Assembly (NCBI RefSeq): GCF_900091585.1
Contig: NZ_FMHT01000003.1
Location: forward strand, 5,978,001 to 6,042,000
Direction of reading: 5' to 3'
Source of the DNA: Micromonospora nigra
GTDB taxonomy: Bacteria > Actinomycetota > Actinomycetes > Mycobacteriales > Micromonosporaceae
Length of the DNA: 64,000 nt
The notes below the pieces were generated by a model. That model did no database searches and was not told where the DNA came from. It worked only from the letters and a program-made list of their open reading frames with translations. Made by a program: the position numbers and the translations under genes. Shown here piece by piece: positions 29,145 to 38,462 of the stretch (position 1 is the first letter of the stretch; every line of letters begins with the position of its first letter).

Positions 29145-31184
29145 GTGCCTGTCGAGCAGACCGTCGCCGATCCACCGGAAGCCCCGGTGCGGGTCACCGG
29201 CCCTCCCGCCCCGCCGTCATCCCGACGGTCCCGGGCCCTGCGCCGCCTCGCCGTCGGGCCGGTGGCCCTGGGCGTCGCCTGGGGCGTACCCGTCGCCGCC
29301 GTCGAGGTCGACGCCCACTGGGTCCTGCCTCCGCTGCTCCTGCTCACCACGGCCAGCCTGCTACGCGCCGGTCGCACCCTGCTCGACCGGCTGCTGCTCG
29401 CCGTCCTGCTGCTCGTCGGCCTCACCACCGTGGCCGGGACGCTGTTCGCCGTCTGGCCCTGGGGCATGGACCCGGTCGCCGTCAGCGGCACCGCCCTCAC
29501 CACGCTCTCCGTCGCCGCGCTCGTCACCGGCCGGCGACCCGCTCTGCCCCGACCCGGCTGGATCGACGCGTTTCCCGTGCTCGGCGCCGCCGCAGCCGGC
29601 TGGTATCTCGCCCAGCCCGTGCTGCGCGCCGACGACCCCGTCGAGCGGTACACCATGCTCATCCGTGGCGAGGACTACCTGCGCCACCTCGCCCTGGTCG
29701 ACGTCATCGGCCGGCACGGCGGTCACGTCTTCGTCGACCCCGCCGCCACCCGGGACCAGATCGCCTCCCTGCTGACCTACTACCCGCAGGGCTGGCACCT
29801 GCTCGTCGCGCTGCTCGACGGGCATCTCCACCCCGCCGGCCGGTACGGCGAAGCCGCCGTCGAACCGTTCCTGTGGTGGAACATCGCCGGCTTCGGGCTG
29901 CTCGTGCTCACGCTGCTCTGGGCCGCCCAGCGACTGCCCGGTCCGCTGCACCCCCTGCACCGCGGCGTGCTGACCGTCGTCGTCGGATCCCTCGTCCTCG
30001 GCACCCAGCTACCCCGGCTGCTGATCTCCGGCTACCCCACCGAAACGCTGGGTCTCACCCTCACGGTCGCGCTCGCCGCCCTGGTCGCGCGTCCCGCCGC
30101 CGTGCCCCGTGAACACCTCGTCCTGCTCGGCGTGCTGCTGACCGGTATCGGGTTCAGCTACTACCTCTTCCTGCCCGCCGCCGCCCTGATGGTCCTCGGT
30201 GCGCTGGTCGCCCAGAGGCGCACGGTGCGGCGCGTCCGCTACACCGCCGTCGTCGTCGGCCTCGCCGCCGCCGTGTTCGCTCCCACCCCGCTGCTGCTCG
30301 GAGTGTTCCGCGCCGACCAGACCGAGGCGCTCACCGCGACCGTCGGACCGGACCTGACCGAGACCTGGCTCGCCCTGGGCGGCCTCGGCGTGTTCGTCGT
30401 GCCCGCCCTGGTGGTGCACGCCGTCCGTGCCCGCCGCGCCGATCCCGCCCGCCGCGCCGATCCCGCCCGCCGCGCCGATCCCGCCTGGTGGCGCTGGTTG
30501 TTCGTGTTGGCCGTCAGCCTCGCCCTGACCTTCGCCATCGCTCTGGCCAGCATCATCCTCGGCGGGGAACCCGGGTACTACTTCAACAAGGCCGGCCACC
30601 TCACCACCGTGCTGCTGATCGTGGGCTTCGCCGCGGTGGTGCGGCTGTTGCCCACCCCGCGCCGGGACCGCGGGCCGGCACGCCGGGCGGTGACCACCGT
30701 CGTGGCCGCTCTCACCGCGACCGCGGTGGCCGTGACCGCCGTCGCCCTGGGCGGCGTCACCGGCTGGCACCGCAGCCTGCTGGTGGTCGAGCAGCAGACC
30801 TGGGCGCAACGCTGGGTGCACCAGCCGGTCGACCAGCCCAGCCGGGCGGCGGTGGTGTGCGCGGAGGTCAACCGCCGCTATCCGCCCGTCGACGGCGTCA
30901 CCACCATCGTCCTCGACCGTTCGGCGTTGCGGTCGTACGCGGAGAACGTCTGTGTGTCCACCCTTCAGGGCACCACCGCGCAGACCGAGATCGCCATCTA
31001 CAACATGATCTTCAGGGAGCCCGGCCGGACGTGGCAGATCCTGCACCGCGTCCCCGGCGACATCCGCTTCATCGTCACCGACCCCGGCCCGCGTACCCGG
31101 GTCAAGAAGCTCCTGCGCGACCTGCCCGACATGCGGGACCGGGTCACGTTCGTCGAGATGTTCGTGGTGGAGCCGCTCGAATGA
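29145..31184 (+). CDS. large polytopic membrane protein, function unknown
   Basis: A 679-residue integral membrane protein with about 12-14 hydrophobic helices between residues 35 and 560 and a soluble C-terminal domain of ~120 residues (PPVDGVTTIVLDRSALRSY). The layout, long periplasmic loops (RGEDYLRHLALVDVIGRHGG) and a terminal globular domain, is reminiscent of GT-C-like glycosyltransferases. No catalytic motif is certain. Three perfect copies of an 18-nt unit encode ARRADP repeats in a cytoplasmic loop. It lies between mpa and dop; the unrelated look suggests an insertion. Start GTG 29145 is decided by its ribosome site. Confidence 0.7.
   Translation: MPVEQTVADPPEAPVRVTGPPAPPSSRRSRALRRLAVGPVALGVAWGVPVAAVEVDAHWVLPPLLLLTTASLLRAGRTLLDRLLLAVLLLVGLTTVAGTLFAVWPWGMDPVAVSGTALTTLSVAALVTGRRPALPRPGWIDAFPVLGAAAAGWYLAQPVLRADDPVERYTMLIRGEDYLRHLALVDVIGRHGGHVFVDPAATRDQIASLLTYYPQGWHLLVALLDGHLHPAGRYGEAAVEPFLWWNIAGFGLLVLTLLWAAQRLPGPLHPLHRGVLTVVVGSLVLGTQLPRLLISGYPTETLGLTLTVALAALVARPAAVPREHLVLLGVLLTGIGFSYYLFLPAAALMVLGALVAQRRTVRRVRYTAVVVGLAAAVFAPTPLLLGVFRADQTEALTATVGPDLTETWLALGGLGVFVVPALVVHAVRARRADPARRADPARRADPAWWRWLFVLAVSLALTFAIALASIILGGEPGYYFNKAGHLTTVLLIVGFAAVVRLLPTPRRDRGPARRAVTTVVAALTATAVAVTAVALGGVTGWHRSLLVVEQQTWAQRWVHQPVDQPSRAAVVCAEVNRRYPPVDGVTTIVLDRSALRSYAENVCVSTLQGTTAQTEIAIYNMIFREPGRTWQILHRVPGDIRFIVTDPGPRTRVKKLLRDLPDMRDRVTFVEMFVVEPLE
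30429..30482 (+). repeat. three in-frame copies of an 18-nt repeat
   Basis: GCCCGCCGCGCCGATCCC is repeated perfectly at 30429, 30447 and 30465, encoding ARRADP three times in the membrane protein. The identity at every third position indicates recent expansion. Confidence 0.9.
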
Positions 31185-31290
31185 GGCGACGTCGCCACGC
31201 TCCGGGCACACGCCGTGCCCCCGCCGCCGTGGAGTCGGACTACGCTCGACGTGACGGGGAACGGGTCGGGCGAGCGAAGCGGGTAGGTCG

Positions 31291-32808
31291 ATGAGCGTAA
31301 GACGGATCATGGGCACCGAGGTCGAGTACGGCATCTCCGTTCCCGGCCAGGCGGGAGCCAATCCGATGGTCACCTCGTCCCAGGTGGTCAACGCCTACGG
31401 AGCGCGTCCCGAACTCACCCGCGGCGGTCGGGCCCGCTGGGACTACGAGGAGGAGTCGCCGCTGCGCGACGCCCGCGGCTTCACCTACTCCGGGGCCGCC
31501 TACGACCCGGCGGAGGCCCTCGCCGACGAGGATCTCGGGCTGGCCAACGTCATACTGACCAACGGGGCGCGACTCTACGTCGACCATGCCCACCCCGAAT
31601 ACTCCACCCCCGAGGTCACCAACCCCCGTGACGTCGTCCGGTGGGACAAGGCGGGCGAGCGGGTGATGGCCGAGGCCGCCCGGCGCGCCGCCACCATCCC
31701 GGGCACCCAGCCGATCCACCTCTACAAGAACAACACCGACAACAAGGGCGCCAGCTACGGTGCGCACGAGAACTACCTGATGCGCCGGCAGACGCCCTTC
31801 GCCGACATCGTGGCGTACCTGACGCCGTTCTTCGTCACCCGCCAGGTGGTCTGCGGTGCCGGCCGGGTCGGCATCGGCCAGGACGGCGGCCAGAGCGGCT
31901 TCCAGGTCTCCCAGCGTGCTGACTTCTTCGAGGTCGAGGTCGGCCTGGAGACCACCCTCAAGCGGCCCATCATCAACACCCGCGACGAGCCGCACGCCGA
32001 CGCCGACAAGTACCGCCGGTTGCACGTCATCATCGGCGACGCCAACCTGTCGGAGATCTCCACGTACCTGAAGGTCGGCACCACCGCGCTGATTCTCACG
32101 ATGATCGAGGAGAAGGCGCTCGGCCCGGACCTCGGCATCGCCGATCCGGTCGGCGAGCTGCGTGCGGTCAGCCACGACCCGTCGTTGAAGCACCTCATGC
32201 GGCTGCGTGACGGGCGCCGGCTGACCGCCCTCGACGTGCAGTGGGCCTACCTGGAGCGGGTGCGGTCCTTCGTGGACGAACGGTACGGCGCCGATGTCGA
32301 CGAGCAGACCGCCGACGTGCTCGACCGCTGGGAGGGCGTGCTGGACCGGCTCGGTCGCGACGTCATGCTCTGCGCCGACGAGCTGGACTGGGTGGCCAAG
32401 TTGCGGCTGCTGGAGGGCTACCGCGAGCGGGAGAAGCTGGCCTGGGGCTCGCACAAGCTGCAACTGGTCGACCTGCAGTACTCCGACGTGCGCCCGGAGA
32501 AGGGCCTCTACCACCGGCTCGTGTCCCGGGGCGCGATGAGGACGCTGCTGCCGGAGGAGGAGACCCGCACGGCGATGACCGAGCCGCCGGAGGACACCCG
32601 CGCCTACTTCCGGGGTCGTTGCCTGGCGCAGTACGCCTCGGAGGTGGTCGCCGCCAGCTGGGACTCGGTCATCTTCGACGTCGGCCGGGAGTCGCTGGTG
32701 CGGGTGCCGATGATGGAGCCCGAACGGGGCACCCGTACCCACGTCGGCGCGCTGTTCGACCGCTGCGCCAGCGCCAAGGACCTGCTGGAGACGTTGACCG
32801 GCGGCTGA
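31291..32808 (+). CDS. dop: deamidase/depupylase of Pup
   Basis: A 505-residue enzyme of the carboxylate-amine ligase fold. It deamidates the C-terminal Gln of Pup to Glu and also removes Pup from substrates. The start [15 protein letters not shown] carries the metal-binding Glu residues. [21 protein letters not shown] and [21 protein letters not shown] are the shared Dop/PafA core. Residues ~40-75 ([20 protein letters not shown]) form the Dop-loop insertion, which PafA lacks, so the assignment to Dop rather than ligase is firm. Pup here ends in GGQ, which requires this enzyme. A terminator with a T-tract separates it from pup. Confidence 0.96.
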   Translation: MSVRRIMGTEVEYGISVPGQAGANPMVTSSQVVNAYGARPELTRGGRARWDYEEESPLRDARGFTYSGAAYDPAEALADEDLGLANVILTNGARLYVDHAHPEYSTPEVTNPRDVVRWDKAGERVMAEAARRAATIPGTQPIHLYKNNTDNKGASYGAHENYLMRRQTPFADIVAYLTPFFVTRQVVCGAGRVGIGQDGGQSGFQVSQRADFFEVEVGLETTLKRPIINTRDEPHADADKYRRLHVIIGDANLSEISTYLKVGTTALILTMIEEKALGPDLGIADPVGELRAVSHDPSLKHLMRLRDGRRLTALDVQWAYLERVRSFVDERYGADVDEQTADVLDRWEGVLDRLGRDVMLCADELDWVAKLRLLEGYREREKLAWGSHKLQLVDLQYSDVRPEKGLYHRLVSRGAMRTLLPEEETRTAMTEPPEDTRAYFRGRCLAQYASEVVAASWDSVIFDVGRESLVRVPMMEPERGTRTHVGALFDRCASAKDLLETLTGG

Positions 32809-32825
32809 GCGTCGGATGTCGGGGA

Positions 32826-32864
32826 GCCCGTCGCGTGCCGCGAGCCGGCGCGCGGCGGGCTTTT
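32826..32864 (+). terminator. terminator between dop and pup
   Basis: GCCCGTCGCGTGCC (32826-32839) pairs with GGCGCGCGGCGGGC (32847-32860) using two G-U pairs, directly followed by TTTT. It is the only hairpin in the window with a clear U-tract. TAAGTT at 32881-32886 may be a -10 for a separate pup transcript. Confidence 0.7.
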
Positions 32865-32915
32865 CGTCGCTCCCGCGAGGTAAGTTCGTCACAGACGATC
32901 GTGGAGGAGGCAGTC

Positions 32916-33131
32916 ATGGCCACTCGTGACAGCGGTGGGCAGTCCCAGTCCGGCAAGTCGCGGCAGGGCGAGGAGATCGAGGACGTCACCACCGAGGCGA
33001 ATCCGGAGGTCGCCGAGCGGCACGCCGAGATCACCGAGGACGTGGACGACCTGCTCGACGAGATCGACTCCGTCCTGGAAGAGAACGCCGAAGAGTTCGT
33101 GAGAGGATATGTCCAGAAAGGGGGTCAGTGA
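32916..33131 (+). CDS. pup: prokaryotic ubiquitin-like protein Pup
   Basis: A 71-residue, mostly disordered protein that is ligated through its C-terminus to lysines of target proteins as a degradation tag. The coiled-coil-forming stretch DVDDLLDEIDSVLEENAEEF binds the Mpa coiled coil. The C-terminus is FVRGYVQKGGQ, so it needs deamidation by Dop before ligation by PafA. ATG 32916 follows GGAGGAGG. The stop overlaps the GTG of a degraded endonuclease-like reading frame (GTGA). Confidence 0.97.
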   Translation: MATRDSGGQSQSGKSRQGEEIEDVTTEANPEVAERHAEITEDVDDLLDEIDSVLEENAEEFVRGYVQKGGQ

Positions 33132-33572
33132 CCTCGGTATCCGATTCACCTTGGCTGATCGGGCAGGTTCTGCCCCCGGTGCAACCGGTCACCATCGCTG
33201 CGCCTGCCACCGCGACGAATGGCGCGCGCACGCCCAGTTGCTGCTGGCCGTGCCGCTGGCGCAAGGCGACCGCTGATGCGAGCCGGGTGTCACCCCGCCC
33301 GCAGTGGCGAGACCGGGGAAAGGCTTCACGGCGGGATCCGCGGGGGTGAAGATCCCCAACATCTGGACCACGATCATCGCACCGGCGGGGTGCGCGGGAT
33401 ACTCTGCTTCAACTGCAACGGTGGTCTTGGCCGGTTCCGGGACAGTCCCGCGAGGCTGGCCAGGGCGATCACGTACCTGAGAGGAACCACGTGGCAGCGG
33501 GTTTTGATCCATCCGGGCGTCTACCAGATGTGTTCACCAACGCGGGGACGTCCTCATTCACAACTTTCCTGA
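33128..33572 (+). pseudogene. frameshifted endonuclease VII/HNH-like gene
   Basis: Coding signal between pup and prcB is scattered over three frames. A GTG at 33128 overlapping the pup stop opens frame A. Residues RCACHRDEWRAHAQLLLAVP are in frame B (33196-33276, ending at a stop). [20 protein letters not shown] and [19 protein letters not shown] are in frame C, ending at TGA 33572. The last block is the His-Asp-His plus CFNCN zinc motif of recombination endonuclease VII-type proteins. The first CxxC zinc knuckle expected before HLDHDH is missing, so an internal deletion plus shifts is likely. Its 3' end overlaps the first 82 nt of prcB. Confidence 0.65.
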
Positions 33573-34330
33573 GCAGGGTGGCCCCCGAGATGCTGCCCGG
33601 TCGCCGGCCGCTGCCGCCGGGCATGGCCGCCGACCTGGCACCGCACGCCACCACCATCGTGGCCATCTCGACCGTCGGCGGTGTGGTGATGGCCGGCGAC
33701 CGACGGGCCACCATGGGCAATCTCATCGCCCAGCGGGACATCGAGAAGGTGCACCCCGCTGATGCGTACTCGCTGGTGGGCATCGCGGGCGCCGCCGGCA
33801 TCGGCATCGAGCTGATGCGACTGTTCCAGGTGGAGCTCGAACACTACGAGAAGATCGAGGGCGCGATGTTGTCCCTCGACGGTAAGGCCAACCGACTGGC
33901 CTCGATGATCCGGGGCAACCTCGGCGCGGCGATGCAGGGCCTGGCGGTGATCCCGCTGTTCGCCGGGTTCGACCTGGCCGCCAGGGACCCGGCACGGGCC
34001 GGGCGGATCTTCAGCTTCGACGTGACGGGCGGCCCCTACGAGGAGACCGGCTACGACGCGATCGGCTCGGGGTCGCTGTTCGCGAAGTCCGCGCTGAAGA
34101 AGCGGTTCCGCGCCGGGCTGTCCGTCGACGACGCGACGCGCCTCGCGGTGGAGGCGTTGTACGACGCGGCCGACGACGACACCGCCACCGGCGGGCCGGA
34201 CCTGACCCGGCGGATCTACCCGGTGGTGATGACGGCGACGGCGGAGGGCACCCACCGGCTGACCGACGCCGAGACGGCCGCCATCGCCGAGAGCGTGGTC
34301 TCCGGCCGGATGGAGAACCCGGGCGGCTGA
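33491..34330 (+). CDS. prcB: 20S proteasome beta subunit
   Basis: A 279-residue precursor of the catalytic proteasome subunit. The propeptide (residues 1-53) includes [20 protein letters not shown] and APEMLPG, as in other actinobacterial PrcB propeptides. Autocleavage before Thr54 in [10 protein letters not shown] exposes the nucleophile; the residue before it is Ala where many homologues have Gly. [14 protein letters not shown] follows with the catalytic Asp and the conserved Lys region further on. GTG 33491 is the only start that gives the full propeptide, and the gene overlaps the endonuclease-like relic. It precedes prcA by 72 bp. Confidence 0.95.
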   Translation: MAAGFDPSGRLPDVFTNAGTSSFTTFLSRVAPEMLPGRRPLPPGMAADLAPHATTIVAISTVGGVVMAGDRRATMGNLIAQRDIEKVHPADAYSLVGIAGAAGIGIELMRLFQVELEHYEKIEGAMLSLDGKANRLASMIRGNLGAAMQGLAVIPLFAGFDLAARDPARAGRIFSFDVTGGPYEETGYDAIGSGSLFAKSALKKRFRAGLSVDDATRLAVEALYDAADDDTATGGPDLTRRIYPVVMTATAEGTHRLTDAETAAIAESVVSGRMENPGG

Positions 34331-34402
34331 CCGCCCGCACCGACGCTGACCGCCCGCACCCGACAGCAGCCCCCGCACAGCCTCTGAAGGAGAACCGCCG
34401 CC

Positions 34403-35236
34403 GTGGCCATGCAGTTCTACGCCTCGCCCGAGCAGATCATGCGCGACCGCTCCGAGCTGGCCCGCAAGGGCATCGCCCGGGGGCGCAGCGCGGTGGTCCT
34501 GAGCTATGCCGGCGGGGTGCTCTTCGTCGCGGAGAACCTCTCCAGCGCCCTGCACAAGGTCAGCGAGATCTACGACCGGATCGGCTTCGCGGCCGTCGGC
34601 CGCTACAACGAGTTCGAGAACCTGCGTCGTGCCGGGGTGCGGATGGCCGACCTGAACGGCCTGAGCTACGACCGGCGGGACGTGACGGGCCGGGCGCTGG
34701 CCAACGCGTTCGCCCAGACCCTGGGAGCGATCTTCACGGAGCAGTCGAAACCGTTCGAGGTGGAGATCTGCGTGGCGCAGGTCGGGGCCGCACCGGAGGA
34801 GGACGAGCTGTACCGGCTCACCTACGACGGCTCGGTCAACGACGAGCCGGGCCGGATGGCGATGGGCGGCCAGGCCGAGGCGATCACCGGGGTGCTCAAG
34901 TCGAACCACCGCCCGGACATGTCGCTCGGCGAGGCGGTGAAGGTGGCCGTGCAGGCCCTGAGCACCGTCGGCGGGGAGGGCGGCGCGGCACGCACGATCG
35001 CGGCGAACCAGCTCGAGGTGGCGGTGCTGGACCGGCAGCGGATCGGCCGTACCTTCCGCCGGATCACCGGCGCGGCGCTGACCGCGCTGCTCGACGGCGA
35101 CACCGCCCCGGCGGGCGAGGAGCCGGCCGGCGGGCCGTCCACCCCGACGGTGCCGACCGAGCCGGCGCACAAGCCGACGACTTCGGCCGGTTCCGCGGAT
35201 CTGGAGGACAAGTCGGGCGAGAACGCCGCCGAGTAG
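34403..35236 (+). CDS. prcA: 20S proteasome alpha subunit
   Basis: A 277-residue non-catalytic ring subunit that gates the proteasome and binds the Mpa C-terminus. The N-terminal gate [29 protein letters not shown] is characteristic, followed by the Ntn fold ([43 protein letters not shown]). The C-terminal ~45 residues are acidic and Pro/Thr-rich, probably disordered. AAGGAGAA lies upstream; either GTG 34403 or ATG 34409 could initiate. A 12-bp hairpin follows the stop. Confidence 0.95.
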   Translation: MAMQFYASPEQIMRDRSELARKGIARGRSAVVLSYAGGVLFVAENLSSALHKVSEIYDRIGFAAVGRYNEFENLRRAGVRMADLNGLSYDRRDVTGRALANAFAQTLGAIFTEQSKPFEVEICVAQVGAAPEEDELYRLTYDGSVNDEPGRMAMGGQAEAITGVLKSNHRPDMSLGEAVKVAVQALSTVGGEGGAARTIAANQLEVAVLDRQRIGRTFRRITGAALTALLDGDTAPAGEEPAGGPSTPTVPTEPAHKPTTSAGSADLEDKSGENAAE

Positions 35237-35250
35237 CCGGTACGTGACGA

Positions 35251-35280
35251 CGCCGGGCCCCGCCGCGCCGGGGCCCGGCG
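35251..35280 (+). terminator. prcA terminator hairpin
   Basis: A perfect 12-bp stem, CGCCGGGCCCCG (35251-35262) with CGGGGCCCGGCG (35269-35280), 14 bp past the prcA stop. It marks the junction with the inverted rhamnose cluster. Confidence 0.65.
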
Positions 35281-35437
35281 GGACCACCTGTCGCAGGCGG
35301 CGAATCCGGAGGTGCGGGGTGCGGACGACCCGACGCCGCCCTGCGCCGCAGGAACCTCCCGCCGCCGGAACCTCGTGCCGCCCGGGATCTCCCGCTGCCC
35401 AGGACTTCATGCCGCCCGGAAGCTGCCCGGCGCGGGG

Positions 35438-36466
35438 TCAGCGACGGGGCAGCAGCGGGCGGACGGCCGCCCAGTAGGCGGCGGCGACGGCGTTGAACAC
35501 ACCCATCCCCGGCGGGGAGTCCACGTTCGAGGGGGCGACCCGGGCGGTCATCATCGCAGCGATCACCCCGTCGGCGACGGTGCGTTCGGCCTGCAACTGC
35601 CGGCGACGGCCGCGCAGCCACCCCCGGTGCTGCCACAGCCAGGCCCAGCCGCGGAGCTTCTGCCGGCTCCACCCGCCGGCCACGGCGGCGGCGAGCATCG
35701 CGGCCTCGGTGAGCAGCAGCATCGGGGCGAGCAGGGCGAGGGTGCGGCCCTGGTAGGTGGTCAGCAGGGTGATCAGCCGGTTCCGTTCGACCAGGTAGAG
35801 CTTGAGGTCGTTGCGGGAGAACTCGTAGTGGTGCTTGACGACGGCGTCGGGAACGTACTCCAGTCGCAGGCCGCGTTGCCACAGCCGCAGGCTCAGTTCG
35901 GTGTCCTCGTGGTAGGCGAAGTACTCGGCGGCGAAGCCGTCCAGGTCCTCCCAGAGCCGGCGGTCGATGACGAAGCAGCAGCCGCTGAGGGACGGGACCG
36001 TCGTGCGGTGAGCGTGGGCGGTGGCGGGTTCGCCGTTGCCGCCGGCCCAGGACAGGCCGGTGAAGTGCAGCGGATTACCCGAGGTGTTGATCAGTTCCGG
36101 GGTTTCGGCGAGGCGGATGGAGGCCATCGCGGCACCGACACCCGGTTCGGCGGCCACGGCGACGGTCTTCGCGAGAGCGTCGGGGGCGACGATCGCGTCG
36201 GAGTTGACGAAGGCCAACCAGTCGCCGGTGGCCTCGGCGGCGCCGACCCGGCAGCCGCCGGAGTAGCCGGTGTTGGCCTCGGGGCGCAGCACGCGAACGC
36301 CGGACAACCCCTTGACGACGTCGATGCCGTCGCCGGTGCATCCGTTGTCGACGACGATCAGCTCGACGTCGACGCCGGTGCTGGCCAGCACGGCCCGAGC
36401 GGCGTCGACGAGCCAGGGTTCCGTGCCGTAGGCGAGCATGACCGCGGTGACGCGGGGTGGGATCAT
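35438..36466 (-). CDS. family 2 glycosyltransferase (rhamnosyltransferase-like)
   Basis: A 342-residue GT-A glycosyltransferase. The nucleotide-sugar site is VTAVMLAYGTEPWLVDAARA with VELIVVDNGCTGDG, the DxD-like motif is WLAFVNSDAIVAPD, and the catalytic acidic motif is YHEDTELSLRLWQRG. The first ~220 residues are the catalytic domain; a hydrophobic segment (LLAPMLLLTEAAMLAAAVAGG) near residue 255 probably tethers it to the membrane. Similarity to WbbL-like proteins and neighbouring rml genes suggest transfer of rhamnose, which is inferred. The ATG overlaps the preceding gene by 4 nt (ATGA). Last gene of a six-gene operon. Confidence 0.88.
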   Translation of the reverse strand: MIPPRVTAVMLAYGTEPWLVDAARAVLASTGVDVELIVVDNGCTGDGIDVVKGLSGVRVLRPEANTGYSGGCRVGAAEATGDWLAFVNSDAIVAPDALAKTVAVAAEPGVGAAMASIRLAETPELINTSGNPLHFTGLSWAGGNGEPATAHAHRTTVPSLSGCCFVIDRRLWEDLDGFAAEYFAYHEDTELSLRLWQRGLRLEYVPDAVVKHHYEFSRNDLKLYLVERNRLITLLTTYQGRTLALLAPMLLLTEAAMLAAAVAGGWSRQKLRGWAWLWQHRGWLRGRRRQLQAERTVADGVIAAMMTARVAPSNVDSPPGMGVFNAVAAAYWAAVRPLLPRR

Positions 36467-37761
36467 CGGGTGCCTCCGGTGGTGGCGGGTACGGCGGCCG
36501 GCGCGGGCGGTGTGGCGGTCACGGGCGTGGGGCGCCGCAGCAGGGCGGCCATGACGGCAGCCACCACGACGGCGCCGACGGTGTAGCCGAGTTCGACCCG
36601 CAGGGCGACGGACAGCGGCGCCAGGGTCGCCAGAGCGAGAGCGGCCACGCCGACGACCCAGGCCAGTGCCTGCGCGCGATGCCGGTCGAGGGCGAGCAGG
36701 GCCTGACCGAGCACCATCGCCCACAGGTAGGCGACGGTGGCCAGGGACAACCAGGCGAAGTCGCCGTGACCGAGCACGCCGGGGGCGTCGAACAGGGCGC
36801 GGACCAGCCACGGGCCGAGCGCGACGGCGAGCAGCCCACCGCCGACGCCGAGGGCGGTGACGATGGCCAGGGCCCGGCGCAGCAGCGAGTGGAAGGCGCT
36901 CAGGTCGCCGGTGGCGGCGCTGGTGGACAGGCCGGGCAGCAGCGCCGCCTGCATCGAGCCGAACACGAACAGCGGGATGCGGACCAGCACCAGGGCGGAC
37001 AACAGCGCCCCCGCGGTGGCCACGTCACCGGGGTCGAGCAACTGTGCGTTGATCACGCCGACGTTGACGACGACCTGGGAGAGCAGACTGGAGACGGTGA
37101 GCAGCCCGAGGCCGCGCAGCAGGGGCCGCCAGTCGACGGGCGCGCCACCGCCGACGGCGCGCAGCACGGGCGGGGCGGTGAGGGCGGCTGCCAGCAGCGG
37201 GGCGGCGACCAGGACGGCGCCGTACCAGACGGGATCGGTGACGCCGGTCAGGCCGAGCACGGCCACCAGGCCGATGCGCAGGCCGCCGTCGACGCCGAGC
37301 TGGGTGCCGTACCACGGGAAGAGCTGGAGCCCGGAGAGCACGCCGCGGGTGGTGTGCGAGACGGCGAGCGCGACCAGCGCCCCGACCAGCACCGTCACCA
37401 GCGTGGTGTTCCCGGCGAACAGCCGGTCGGCGAGCAGGTCGCCGGTGGCGGCGGTGAGGGCGACGAGCAGGCCGAGGGTGACGGTGGCGACGGCGGCACC
37501 GCGGGCGAGCACCGGCCCGGGCGGCAGGCCCCGGGTGCGGCGGGCGGCGACCAGGCGGGCCACCTCCTGCTCCACGGGGAAGAACACGCCGATGCCGACG
37601 GTGAACACGATCGACCAGAGCACCGACAGCGCGGAGTAGTCGGCGGCGGTGAGGCTGTGGCCGGCGACGGCCAGGTGGACGTACGAGGCCAGGCCGACCA
37701 GGGCCAGTCCGGCGCCGACGGCGAGGGTGCCGGGGGGTACGAGACCGATCAGCCGGCGCAT
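36463..37761 (-). CDS. polysaccharide flippase-like membrane protein
   Basis: A 432-residue protein with about 12 predicted membrane helices and few charged loops, resembling Wzx/MATE-type oligosaccharide flippases. Landmarks are VLWSIVFTVGIGVFFPVEQEVAR (the polar EQE in a helix is typical), LVRIPLFVFGSMQAALLPGLS and VAYLWAMVLGQALLALDR. The likely job is to move a lipid-linked glycan across the membrane. It overlaps both neighbours. ATG 37761 is chosen; GTG 37764 directly before it is equally possible. The C-terminal ~30 residues are Pro/Ala-rich. Confidence 0.78.
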   Translation of the reverse strand: MRRLIGLVPPGTLAVGAGLALVGLASYVHLAVAGHSLTAADYSALSVLWSIVFTVGIGVFFPVEQEVARLVAARRTRGLPPGPVLARGAAVATVTLGLLVALTAATGDLLADRLFAGNTTLVTVLVGALVALAVSHTTRGVLSGLQLFPWYGTQLGVDGGLRIGLVAVLGLTGVTDPVWYGAVLVAAPLLAAALTAPPVLRAVGGGAPVDWRPLLRGLGLLTVSSLLSQVVVNVGVINAQLLDPGDVATAGALLSALVLVRIPLFVFGSMQAALLPGLSTSAATGDLSAFHSLLRRALAIVTALGVGGGLLAVALGPWLVRALFDAPGVLGHGDFAWLSLATVAYLWAMVLGQALLALDRHRAQALAWVVGVAALALATLAPLSVALRVELGYTVGAVVVAAVMAALLRRPTPVTATPPAPAAVPATTGGTR

Positions 37762-38462
37762 CACCGGCGGATCATGGCGAGGGTGAGCACCGCGAACGCC
37801 CGACCGAGGTAGATCATGGCCTTGGCGGGGGAGTGGCTGGGGGTGCCGGCCATCCGCCGCCGCATCGCCACCGGCACCTGCCGGATGCGGTAGCCGCGTC
37901 GGGCGGTGTGGACCAGCGTCTCGACGGTGTCGCCGAGGTACTCCACCGGGTACCAGTAGGCGAACATGTCGATGACCCGCCGGTTGGCGGCGCGGAACCC
38001 GCTGGTGGTGTCGGTGAGGCGGGTGCGGGCGACGCGGGAGAGCACGGCCGAGAGCATGACCATCGCCCAGCGGCGGGGGCCACGGACCGTGTAGTCACCC
38101 TCACCGGCGAAGCGGGCGCCGATGACGAGGTCGTTGTCGTCGAGCAGGTCGACGAGCTTGGGCACGTACCGGGGGTCGTGCTGGCCGTCGGCGTCGATCT
38201 GGATGGCGACGTCGTAGTCGTGGTCGCGGGCGTAGCGGTAGCCGAGCCGCATGGCCCCGCCGACGCCGAGGTTGTAGGGCAGCCGGGCGACGCGGGCACC
38301 GGCGACGGCGGCGACGGCGGCGGTGCGGTCGGTGGAGCCGTCGTCGACGACGAGGACGTCGACGCCGGGTAGTTCCCCTCGGACCTCGGTGACCACCTCA
38401 CCGATGCTGCCGGCCTCGTTGAGGGCCGGGATGATGATCAGGACGCGCTTGCCGTTAACCAT
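37761..38462 (-). CDS. DPM1-like family 2 glycosyltransferase
   Basis: A 233-residue cytoplasmic-face glycosyltransferase of the dolichol-phosphate mannose synthase type. It starts MVNGKRVLIIIPALNEAGSI and contains VDVLVVDDGSTDRT, the metal-binding DADGQHDP, and DTTSGFRAANR. It likely transfers a sugar to polyprenyl phosphate to start or feed the glycan. A mildly hydrophobic C-terminus (YLGRAFAVLTLAMIRR) could contact the membrane. It overlaps the DUF2304 gene by 8 nt. In similar clusters a DPM1-like enzyme and DUF2304 protein are commonly paired. Confidence 0.88.
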   Translation of the reverse strand: MVNGKRVLIIIPALNEAGSIGEVVTEVRGELPGVDVLVVDDGSTDRTAAVAAVAGARVARLPYNLGVGGAMRLGYRYARDHDYDVAIQIDADGQHDPRYVPKLVDLLDDNDLVIGARFAGEGDYTVRGPRRWAMVMLSAVLSRVARTRLTDTTSGFRAANRRVIDMFAYWYPVEYLGDTVETLVHTARRGYRIRQVPVAMRRRMAGTPSHSPAKAMIYLGRAFAVLTLAMIRR

